From NCBI RefSeq assembly GCF_002155965.1, contig NZ_MUMH01000012.1, positions 1-37,175 of the forward strand: DNA of 37,175 nucleotides, written 5' to 3'. Below the pieces are notes generated by a model. The model saw nothing but the letters and a program-made list of their open reading frames with translations. It did not search any database and had not been told where the DNA came from. The translations under genes were made by a program, and so were the position numbers. Source of the DNA: Allokutzneria sp. NRRL B-24872. Lineage in GTDB: Bacteria > Actinomycetota > Actinomycetes > Mycobacteriales > Pseudonocardiaceae. This document shows positions 1 through 6,759 of the stretch, one piece after another. Position 1 is the stretch's first letter. Each line of letters begins with the position of its first letter.

Positions 1-73
1 CCGCAACCTGATGCAAACCCGTGAGTGCACGCAGGCCGTTGACCACGCCAGGCAGCCGCCAAGCTTCGACCAT
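1..73 (-). CDS. Possible N-terminus of an unknown protein, cut by window edge
   Basis: An open frame starts at an ATG (71-73) and runs off the left edge after 24 codons without a stop; it begins MVEAWRLPGVVNG. A G-rich Shine-Dalgarno-like run (GGGGGC) lies just upstream. It is placed 3' of the integrase on the same strand and directly downstream of a LexA-like box and a TATGCT -10 box, so it could be an SOS-induced gene of the integrated element. I do not recognise the family from so few residues, and it may be a chance frame. Confidence 0.3.
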   Translation of the reverse strand, partial: MVEAWRLPGVVNGLRALTGLHQVA

Positions 74-119
74 CACGCCCCCAGCGAGTCCCGCAGAACC
101 GATAGTTGCCACGCTTCGC

Positions 120-142
120 AGCATAATTGAACATGTGTTCGA
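120..142 (-). promoter_or_regulatory. LexA (SOS) box with adjacent -10
   Basis: Bases 127-142 read TTGAACATGTGTTCGA, 15 of 16 matches to the actinobacterial LexA consensus TCGAAC-N4-GTTCGA. On the minus strand a TATGCT (-10, TANNNT) at 120-125 directly abuts it, so LexA bound there would block a promoter reading left, toward the partial frame at 1-73. No good -35 is visible. Confidence 0.6.
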
Positions 143-179
143 AAGCGACTGTGCCGGTGTCCCCGGTGCAGCACGGCGT

Positions 180-1436
180 CTACGGTCTCCGCTTCGGCAT
201 ACGCGAGCCGAGGATCTCGGCGGCTTTGCGGTCGGTGGCGGCGACCCAGGCGGCGTAGACGCGCAGAGTGGTCGCGCCGCCTCCTCCGTGGCCAAGACGA
301 CCCGCGACCGTGCGGAGGTCGATCCCCGCTGTCAGAAGCTCCGTTGCCGAGTAGTGGCGAAGCGCATGAAGGTGGGTGTCGATTCCGAGCCTGGTTGCCA
401 TGTCCTTGTACCGCTGCGTCACGGCGTTGGGCGAGTAGGGCTCAGTGTGGCCCGGCGTCCGCGTGCCGGTGAAGACGAAGAGATCATCTGTGAACTTGCT
501 GTCGAGTTCGCGTACTCGCGCGGCAACTCGATCTCGGTGCTCCTTGAGCAGGACAATGGTTTCCGTATCAAGGGCGATACGGCGGTTCTGGTGGGTCTTC
601 GTGTCCTTCTCCTTGCCACCAACCCAGTTGCGGCGGAGGTCGATCACTTCGGCATCGAAGTCGATACAGGAGAACCGAAGACCTACAAGCTCGCCGCGAC
701 GCATGCCCGTCGTCACCGCGAGCCAAACGAGGGTGCCCCAGTCATCGTCCATGCGGAACGCTTCGTCGACGAGCTTTGCAGCTTCGGCGGACGTCGGCGG
801 GTCTGGCTCCGGCGGCTTCTGCCTCGGCCGACGTGCGATGCGCGCTGGATTGCCGTCGATCCACTGCCAGCGCTCAGCGGCTCCCAGGGTCCCGCTGATG
901 ATTGCGTGAAGCTGGCGAACGGTAGACGCCGCCATGGGTTTGCACTTGTGGACACGGCACTCTTCAGCCCCGCAATCGTGCTCGCCATCCTTCTTGTGCT
1001 GTTCAATGAATGGCGTCCCGTCACAACGAATGCGACAGCGGCGCAGCGCCGTGTAGAAGCTTTCAAGCGTGTGCGCGCTCAGCTTGTTCACTGATTCAGT
1101 GCCCAGCGCGGGTTTGATTGTGCGCTCGATGTAGCCCAAGTACGTCTTGCGAGTGCTGTCCTCGATCTCGCTCGTGCGCATCCACTCGTCAAGGGCGTAG
1201 CTGAGCTTCACAGATGAAGGCGTCTTGCGTTGCTTGTCGACGCGTACAGCGAACTCGTTGAGCTTCTTCTGCGCCCGCTTCTGGGCGGCTTCGTCGGTGC
1301 CCTGGATGGTCTCGCGGAGGTAGACCCGCTTGCCCGTGACGGGGTCCAGTCCGGCGTACACCTTGACGCGGAGCGTGCCTCCCCGCCGCTCGATCTCGCC
1401 CCGCTTCCGAGGCTGCTTTGCGCGCGCAACACCCAT
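180..1436 (-). CDS. int: Tyrosine-type site-specific integrase
   Basis: This is a phage-type tyrosine recombinase of 418 aa that would integrate and excise a mobile element at a tRNA gene. The catalytic set is complete: R246 (TGMRRGEL), K280, H357 and R360 (HALRH), H383 (RLGHG) and Y394 (LRVYA). An N-terminal arm-binding region rich in K/R is followed by a core-binding domain. That domain carries a Cys/His-rich insertion at about residues 134-165 (RCRIRCDG to CRVHKC), a pattern I know from actinobacterial integrases. An ATG at 1481 would add 15 residues. I prefer 1436 because it follows a GGGG run and because the upstream ATG sits inside two direct repeats that look like protein-binding sites. 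The gene begins 83 bases from the encoded CCA end of tRNA-Leu. Confidence 0.93.
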   Translation of the reverse strand: MGVARAKQPRKRGEIERRGGTLRVKVYAGLDPVTGKRVYLRETIQGTDEAAQKRAQKKLNEFAVRVDKQRKTPSSVKLSYALDEWMRTSEIEDSTRKTYLGYIERTIKPALGTESVNKLSAHTLESFYTALRRCRIRCDGTPFIEQHKKDGEHDCGAEECRVHKCKPMAASTVRQLHAIISGTLGAAERWQWIDGNPARIARRPRQKPPEPDPPTSAEAAKLVDEAFRMDDDWGTLVWLAVTTGMRRGELVGLRFSCIDFDAEVIDLRRNWVGGKEKDTKTHQNRRIALDTETIVLLKEHRDRVAARVRELDSKFTDDLFVFTGTRTPGHTEPYSPNAVTQRYKDMATRLGIDTHLHALRHYSATELLTAGIDLRTVAGRLGHGGGGATTLRVYAAWVAATDRKAAEILGSRMPKRRP

Positions 1437-1471
1437 AGCCCCAGGTAACTCGCACCCGGGGCCGCACCCAA

Positions 1472-1490
1472 TGATCAACATGTGATCAAC
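1472..1490. repeat. Two TGATCAAC direct repeats, 11-base period
   Basis: TGATCAAC occurs at 1472-1479 and again at 1483-1490, one helical turn apart, between the integrase and the tRNA. The position fits integrase arm-type sites, excisionase sites or an operator of int. This is inferred from placement only. Confidence 0.5.
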
Positions 1491-1521
1491 TTTTTCGGTT
1501 GTTTCGCCTGGTGAGGCGTGG

Positions 1522-1595
1522 TGCCCCCGGTGCGACTCGAACGCACACTGGACGGATTTTGAGTCCGCTGCCTCTGCCGATTGGGCTACGGGGGC
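1522..1595 (-). tRNA. tRNA-Leu (anticodon CAA)
   Basis: A full cloverleaf can be drawn: acceptor stem GCCCCCG with CGGGGGC, anticodon stem GCGGA/TCCGT enclosing loop CTCAAAA (anticodon CAA, reads UUG), and T arm GTGCG-TTCGAGT-CGCAC. The discriminator is A1522, and CCA is encoded at 1519-1521. The variable loop is short (5 bases), unusual for tRNA-Leu in general, but I recall this short form in actinobacteria. A TAGACT -10 box lies upstream at 1608-1613 on the minus strand. The gene stays intact beside the integrase, as expected when the element rebuilds the 3' end of its target tRNA. Confidence 0.95.
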
Positions 1596-1607
1596 GTGTT
1601 CGGGAGC

Positions 1608-1613
1608 AGTCTA
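1608..1613 (-). promoter_or_regulatory. -10 box for tRNA-Leu
   Basis: TAGACT on the minus strand fits TANNNT and lies 12 bases before the mature tRNA start. A weak CCGACA about 19 bases further upstream may be the -35. Confidence 0.4.
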
Positions 1614-1659
1614 CGGGGTCTGTCGATCACGTTGTCGGGGAGGTCGGCCAGCAGGGGTC

Positions 1660-1881
1660 TCAGTCGTCGTCGCGCTCGGAGCGGTGGGTGAGGCGGCCGC
1701 GGGTCAAGAGGTGCAGGAGAGTCCAAGCGCCCCAGAGCAAGCAGAAGAAGAGGGCGTAGCCGGAGAGCTGGACGGGGGCCGGGCGGGCGGAGAGGTCGAG
1801 CAGGTCGAAGAGGGCGAACAGGAGCGTTGTCCCGGCCGCGGTGGCGATGCCGCCGCGCCAGTGGGTTGGATGCCGGGACAT
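1660..1881 (-). CDS. Small two-helix membrane protein, unknown
   Basis: The 73-aa product has two hydrophobic segments, at about residues 12-30 and 40-58, and ends in a charged tail (RSERDDD), so it is probably an inner-membrane protein. An AGGAGGAGC Shine-Dalgarno immediately precedes the ATG at 1881. It starts 13 bases after the stop of the gene at 1895-2338, so the two are almost surely cotranscribed. I do not recognise a family. Confidence 0.7.
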   Translation of the reverse strand: MSRHPTHWRGGIATAAGTTLLFALFDLLDLSARPAPVQLSGYALFFCLLWGAWTLLHLLTRGRLTHRSERDDD

Positions 1882-1894
1882 GCTCCTCCTGCCG

Positions 1895-2338
1895 TTAGGG
1901 CTTGGGGCCGAGTTTGATGACGAGCCACAGGACGGCGGCGGCGACGGGGCGTTTGAGCTTGTTCACCATCCAAGCCCACGGGACGATGCCGCCGATGCAG
2001 CCCGCGACGAGGTTCTCGATGCGGGAGACAGCGTCGTTCTGCTTACCGGTGTTGACCAAGTGGACCAGTTCCGAGATCGCGGCGCTGGTCAGAGCTCCGG
2101 CTACGCAGCGGGCGATGAGCGGCAGGGCGACGGCGATGAAGACGGGCAGTGCACGGGGTGCGATCTCGCCGTTGTCGCTGGCCTCGGCCTTGGCAGTGGC
2201 GTAGTCGCGCTCCAGTGCGGCTGCTTGCTGGACGTACACGGCGCGAGCGGCCTCGTCCTGCGGGAACAGGACCGCGGCGGCCTGTTCGGGCGTTGAGTTG
2301 TTCGGGACGGCGTTGAGCTTCTCAATCAGCTGTTCCAC
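1895..2338 (-). CDS. Small protein with hydrophobic C-terminal half, unknown
   Basis: The product is 147 aa. The GTG at 2338 is chosen because a GGGGGG Shine-Dalgarno (2344-2349) lies five bases upstream; the frame stays open much further but its composition there is that of the antisense of the kinase gene. Residues 1-60 are polar and helical, with a possible coiled coil at 30-52. Residues 62-90 and about 108-143 are hydrophobic (ALPVFIAVALPL; GCIGGIVPWAWM), ending in a short basic tail. The layout resembles pore-forming or holin-like proteins only in a general way. It shares an operon with the 73-aa membrane protein and is divergent from the kinase at 2400. Confidence 0.7.
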   Translation of the reverse strand: MEQLIEKLNAVPNNSTPEQAAAVLFPQDEAARAVYVQQAAALERDYATAKAEASDNGEIAPRALPVFIAVALPLIARCVAGALTSAAISELVHLVNTGKQNDAVSRIENLVAGCIGGIVPWAWMVNKLKRPVAAAVLWLVIKLGPKP

Positions 2339-2399
2339 GTGTTCCCCCCAAATCTGGATGAAGCGGACGCTAAGTGGAGTTCTTCGATTGAGAGGACGA

Positions 2400-2960
2400 A
2401 TGGGGTTGCGGTCACCTGATGGGGTCGTGCGTTCTCTGGACAACCGGGGCGTGCCTGAGCTGCCGACGTTGGTGGTGGTGAGCGGGGTGCCAGGGGCGGG
2501 GAAGACGACGTTGGCGCATGCGCTGGCGAAGCGGTTGGGGTGTCCGGCGGTGTGCCGGGATGAGATCAAGGAGGGGATGGTGCACGCGACGCCGAGCGCA
2601 GACAGGGAGGAGTTGAGTCGGCGGACGCTGCAGGTGTTCTTCGGAGTGGTGGAGCAGCTGCTGCGCGCGGGGGTGACGACGGTGGCGGAGGCGGCGTTCC
2701 AGGATCGGTTGTGGAGGCCGGGGTTGGAGCCGTTGCGAGGCCTGGCGAAGCTCAAGGTCGTGCACTGCGTGGTGGACGCGGAGACGGCGCTGGCCAGGAG
2801 AAGGCATAGGTGGGCGGAGGACCCGGCGCGGCGGGCGCATGAGGATGGGGTGGCGCCGCAAGGGAGCTTCGTGCGACTGAAAACCAGGGGCATCGAGGTG
2901 GACACCACGGACGGGTACGAGCCGGACCTCCAAGCGATCACGGACTTCATGAAGTTGTGA
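2400..2960 (+). CDS. P-loop (zeta-toxin/AAA_33-like) kinase
   Basis: This 186-aa protein has a Walker A motif GVPGAGKTT at residues 29-37, a CRDEIKEG segment typical of small ATP-dependent kinases of the AAA_33/zeta family, and a later R-rich lid (ALARRRHRW). It should phosphorylate a small molecule or macromolecule in the cytoplasm; the substrate is unknown. The ATG at 2400 follows GAGAGG four bases upstream; an in-frame ATG at 2298 would overlap the divergent gene. No antitoxin gene is visible, so a toxin role is not supported. It ends 21 bases before the ABC permease, suggesting joint transcription. Confidence 0.8.
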   Translation: MGLRSPDGVVRSLDNRGVPELPTLVVVSGVPGAGKTTLAHALAKRLGCPAVCRDEIKEGMVHATPSADREELSRRTLQVFFGVVEQLLRAGVTTVAEAAFQDRLWRPGLEPLRGLAKLKVVHCVVDAETALARRRHRWAEDPARRAHEDGVAPQGSFVRLKTRGIEVDTTDGYEPDLQAITDFMKL

Positions 2961-2981
2961 AAGTTGTGTAGCTTGAAGCGC

Positions 2982-4550
2982 GTGACGGGGACGTGGCGGT
3001 TGGTGCGACTGGTCCTGCGGCGGGAGCGCGTGGTGCTGCCGGCGTGGGTGGGCCTGGCGCTGCTGATGATCATCGGGATGGTGCCGTACTACGACCGGCG
3101 GCTGCCCTCGGCGGAAGCGCGGCAGGCGTTGGTGGACGAGGTGGTGGGGAACCGCGTCCTGCTGGGCTTCGGCGGGGAGATCGCGGGGCCGGACATCGGG
3201 AGCCTGGTGGCGTGGAAGATCGGGGACCCGGTCTATTCGCTGGTGGGCGTGTTCGTGCTGCTCATGGTGGTCAGGCACACGCGCGCGGAGGAGGACGAAG
3301 GGCGCGCGGAGCTTCTGGGGGCGGGGGTCGTCGGGCGACACGCGCAGTTGACGGCGACGGTGCTGGTGACAGTGGCCGCGTGCCTGGCGGTGGGGGTGTT
3401 GTCGGCACTGGGGATGGTGGCGCTGGGCGTGGAGCCGGTGGGCACGGTGGCGTTCGGGTTGTGCGTGGTGGCGCCGGGCGTGGTGTTCGCGGCGGTGGCG
3501 GCCCTGGCGGCGCAGCTGGCGGGCAACGCGCGGAGTGCGAGCGTGCTGGCGGCGGGGGTGCTGGGCGCGGGCTACGTGGTGCGGTTCGTGGCGGACGCGA
3601 GCGGCGAAGGGTGGTTGAGGTGGTTCTCGCCGCAGGGCTGGAGCCACCTGGTGGACCCGTACGGAGAGCGCGCGTGGGCGGTGTTCGTGGTGCCGACGGT
3701 GGTGGCGGGACTGGTCCTAGCAACCGCGTACGCGTTGAACGGGCGGCGTGACCTGGGCGTGGGGGTGCTGCGGGCGCGGCAAAGGACGTCGAAGCCGGTG
3801 CGGGGGCCGTTGGCGTTGGCGTGGCGGCTGCACCGGGGATTGCTGGCGGGGTGGTCGCTGGGGTTCGTGGCGGTGGGCCTGCTGCTGGGCGGAGTGGCGA
3901 GCGACGTCCCGGACCTGGCGGAGCGGGCGGGCGACACGGTGAAGGAGTTCTTCGCGCGCTACTCGGACTCCCCCTCGGCGACGTTGGGCGACGCGTTCCT
4001 GTGGTTGATCGTGCTGACGATGGGCTACACGGCGGCGCTGTACCCGGTGCTGGCGACGTTGCGGCTGCGCGCGGAGGAGTCCTCGGGCCGGGCGGAAGCA
4101 TTGCTGGCGACGGAGGTGAGCCGGGTTCACTGGGCGGCCAGCCACCTGGTGTTCTCGGTGCTGGGCTCGGCGGTGGTGCTGGGCGCGGGCGGCGTGGCGG
4201 CGGGCCTGGCGAGCGGCCGGGTGGGCGCGTTGGTGGAAGGCGCGCTGGTGCAGCTGCCGGCGGTGTGGATCGTGGCGGGTGTGGCGGCGCTGGCGGTTGG
4301 CGTGTTGCCCAGGCAAGCGGCGGCGATCGGTTGGTCCACCTGGGTGTTTGTGAACGTGTTCGGCGAGATCGTGGGGCCCGCGATGGGCATCGACTACTGG
4401 GTGGCGGACCTGGTGGTGCCGTTCCACCACCTGCCGAAAGTGCTCTCCGGCGGAGCTCTTGAGCTCGCTCCGCTGCTGCTCATGACGGGTCTGGCGGCCG
4501 CGCTGATCGGGGCGGGTCTGGTCGGGTTGCGGCGGCGCGACCTGGGCTGA
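2982..4550 (+). CDS. ABC-2 type exporter permease (TnrB3-like)
   Basis: The product (522 aa) is an integral membrane protein with about twelve hydrophobic segments in two similar halves, resembling the permeases of actinobacterial drug and polyketide exporters of the TnrB3 type. The GTG at 2982 (VTGTWRLVRLVLRR) is preferred because family members start with this motif; a TTG at 2964 is also in frame. The Shine-Dalgarno is weak, which fits coupling to the kinase gene 21 bases upstream. Such permeases are usually next to their ATPase, but none occurs in this window, so the partner must lie elsewhere. Confidence 0.85.
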   Translation: MTGTWRLVRLVLRRERVVLPAWVGLALLMIIGMVPYYDRRLPSAEARQALVDEVVGNRVLLGFGGEIAGPDIGSLVAWKIGDPVYSLVGVFVLLMVVRHTRAEEDEGRAELLGAGVVGRHAQLTATVLVTVAACLAVGVLSALGMVALGVEPVGTVAFGLCVVAPGVVFAAVAALAAQLAGNARSASVLAAGVLGAGYVVRFVADASGEGWLRWFSPQGWSHLVDPYGERAWAVFVVPTVVAGLVLATAYALNGRRDLGVGVLRARQRTSKPVRGPLALAWRLHRGLLAGWSLGFVAVGLLLGGVASDVPDLAERAGDTVKEFFARYSDSPSATLGDAFLWLIVLTMGYTAALYPVLATLRLRAEESSGRAEALLATEVSRVHWAASHLVFSVLGSAVVLGAGGVAAGLASGRVGALVEGALVQLPAVWIVAGVAALAVGVLPRQAAAIGWSTWVFVNVFGEIVGPAMGIDYWVADLVVPFHHLPKVLSGGALELAPLLLMTGLAAALIGAGLVGLRRRDLG

Positions 4551-4632
4551 AACGATCAGGAGAGCGCTGCGTTTACGTGATCGTCGGCCTGGTAACTACC
4601 CACTGGGCAGCGCGCCCCCCTGAGGAGACGAC

Positions 4633-6759
4633 ATGCAGCCGTGGCCGGGTCAGGCTTATCCACTCGGTGCGACGTACGACGGCACCGGCACCAACTTCGC
4701 ACTTTTCTCCAGTGTCGCCACGAAGGTCGAGCTGTGCCTGTTCGACGACGAGGGCGAGGAGACGCGGGTCCGACTGCACGAGGTGGACGCCTTCGTGTGG
4801 CACGGCTACCTGCCGCACGTGATCCCGGGACAGCGCTACGGCTACCGGGTCCACGGCCCGCACGAGCCGGAGAACGGCATGCGCTGCAACCCGAACAAGC
4901 TCCTGCTGGACCCGTACGCGAAGGCGGTGGACGGGGAGTTCGAGTGGCACGAAGCGCTCTTCGACTACCGCTTCGACGACCCGGACGCGCTCAACGAGCT
5001 GGACTCGGCGCCGTACGTGCCGAAGGCGGTGGTGATCAACCCGTTCTTCGACTGGTCGGCGGACCGCGCGCCGAAGACGCCGTACCACCGGACGGTGATC
5101 TACGAGACGCACGTGCGCGGGCTGACGATCGACCACCCGGACATCCCGATGGAGCTGCGCGGCACCTACGCGGGCCTGGCGCACCCGGTGATGATCGACT
5201 ACCTGACGAAGCTCGGGGTGACCGCGGTCGAGCTGATGCCGGTGCACCAGTTCATCCCCGAGCACTCGCTGGTGGAGCGCGGGCTGACGAACTACTGGGG
5301 CTACAGCACACTCGGGTACTTCGCGCCGCACGACGCCTACGCCTCGCAGACGATGCAGGGCAACCAGGTGCAGGAGTTCAAGGCGATGGTCCGCTCGCTG
5401 CACCAGGCGGGCATCGAGGTCATCCTGGACGTGGTCTACAACCACACGGCGGAGGGCAACCACCTCGGCCCGACGCTGAGCCTGCGGGGCATCGACAACG
5501 CGGCGTACTACCGGTTGGTCGAGGACGACCAGCGCTACTACATGGACTACACGGGCACCGGGAACTCGCTGAACGCGCGTGATCCGCACACGTTGCAGCT
5601 GATCATGGACTCGCTGCGGTACTGGGTGACCGAGATGCACGTGGACGGGTTCCGCTTCGACCTCGCCTCCACGTTGGCGCGCGAGTTCTACGACGTGGAC
5701 CGGCTGAGCGCGTTCTTCGACATCGTGCAGCAGGACCCGATCATCAGCAGGGCCAAGCTGATCGCGGAGCCGTGGGACGTCGGGCCCGGTGGCTACCAGG
5801 TCGGCAACTTCCCTCCACTGTGGACGGAGTGGAACGGGCAGTACCGCGACACGGTGCGCGACTTCTGGCGCGGGGAGCCCGCGACGCTGGGCGAGTTCGC
5901 TTCGCGCATCACGGGTTCTTCCGATCTCTACCAGGACGACGGGCGCAAGCCGTTCGCGTCGATCAACTTCGTCACCGCGCACGACGGCTTCACCATGACC
6001 GACCTGGTGTCCTACAACGAGCGGCACAACGAGGCCAACGGCGAGGGCAACAACGACGGGCACTCCGACAACCGCTCGTGGAACTGCGGCGCGGAAGGGC
6101 CGACCGACGACGAGGGCGTGAACGCGTTGCGGCGGCGGCAGATCCGCAACTTCATCGCGACGCTCGCGGTCTCGCAGGGTGTGCCGATGATCTCCCACGG
6201 CGACGAGATCGGGCGGACGCAGAACGGCAACAACAACGCCTACTGCCAGAACAACGAGCTGAGCTGGGTGGACTGGAAGCGCGCCGCCGAGCACGAGGAC
6301 CTGTACGAGTTCACGTCCTCGATGCTGGAGCTGCGGCGCGCGCACCCGGTGTTCCGCAGGCAGCGGTTCTTCCGAGGTCGTCCGTTGCGGCGCGGCGAAG
6401 AGCTGCGGGACATCGCGTGGTTCACGCCGTCAGGGCGCGAGATGACCGACGAGGACTGGGAAGCCGGGTTCGGCAAGTGCATCATCGTCTTCCTCAACGG
6501 CGAGGGGCTGACCGACCGGGACGAGCGCGGCGAGCTGGTGACCGACGACTCGTTCCTGTTGTGCTTCAACGGACATGACGGGGAGATCGAGGTGACGGTG
6601 CCGGACGGCGGCTACGGCGAGGAGTGGGCGGTCGTCGTGGACACGGCCTCCGGCGAGGTCTTCGCGGACGACCGCTCCTCCCCCACGCACGCGTTGCTGG
6701 GCGGTCAGCAGATCATGGTGAAGGACCGGTCCCTCGTCGTGTTGCAGCGCACGCGATGA
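4633..6759 (+). CDS. glgX: Glycogen debranching enzyme GlgX/TreX
   Basis: This 708-aa GH13 enzyme hydrolyses alpha-1,6 branches of glycogen to release linear malto-oligosaccharides. An N-terminal CBM48-like beta domain (about 1-130) is followed by the TIM barrel with catalytic D343 (VDGFRFDLAS), E379 (IAEPWD) and D451 (TAHDGF), and by a C-terminal beta domain from about 590. GAGGAG six bases upstream sets the ATG. Its stop overlaps the treY start as ATGA, so the products GlgX, TreY and TreZ are made from one message and act in sequence on the same glucan. Full length for the family. Confidence 0.97.
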   Translation: MQPWPGQAYPLGATYDGTGTNFALFSSVATKVELCLFDDEGEETRVRLHEVDAFVWHGYLPHVIPGQRYGYRVHGPHEPENGMRCNPNKLLLDPYAKAVDGEFEWHEALFDYRFDDPDALNELDSAPYVPKAVVINPFFDWSADRAPKTPYHRTVIYETHVRGLTIDHPDIPMELRGTYAGLAHPVMIDYLTKLGVTAVELMPVHQFIPEHSLVERGLTNYWGYSTLGYFAPHDAYASQTMQGNQVQEFKAMVRSLHQAGIEVILDVVYNHTAEGNHLGPTLSLRGIDNAAYYRLVEDDQRYYMDYTGTGNSLNARDPHTLQLIMDSLRYWVTEMHVDGFRFDLASTLAREFYDVDRLSAFFDIVQQDPIISRAKLIAEPWDVGPGGYQVGNFPPLWTEWNGQYRDTVRDFWRGEPATLGEFASRITGSSDLYQDDGRKPFASINFVTAHDGFTMTDLVSYNERHNEANGEGNNDGHSDNRSWNCGAEGPTDDEGVNALRRRQIRNFIATLAVSQGVPMISHGDEIGRTQNGNNNAYCQNNELSWVDWKRAAEHEDLYEFTSSMLELRRAHPVFRRQRFFRGRPLRRGEELRDIAWFTPSGREMTDEDWEAGFGKCIIVFLNGEGLTDRDERGELVTDDSFLLCFNGHDGEIEVTVPDGGYGEEWAVVVDTASGEVFADDRSSPTHALLGGQQIMVKDRSLVVLQRTR

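Noticed and set aside
152-170. A stretch near GTGTCCCCGGTGCAGC resembling the tRNA-Leu 3' end (GTGCCCCCGGTGCGAC), as a possible second att site
   Set aside because: The likeness is about 13 bases and imperfect, and it would leave an element holding only the integrase; chance is likely in GC-rich DNA.
1895-2338. Circular bacteriocin precursor
   Set aside because: The hydrophobic GCIGGIVPWAWM-LKRP region is suggestive, but there is no recognisable maturation or immunity set and the protein is too long and has a polar N-terminal half.
2400-2960. Zeta-type toxin with antitoxin
   Set aside because: The kinase has only the general P-loop pattern and no small antitoxin gene lies beside it.
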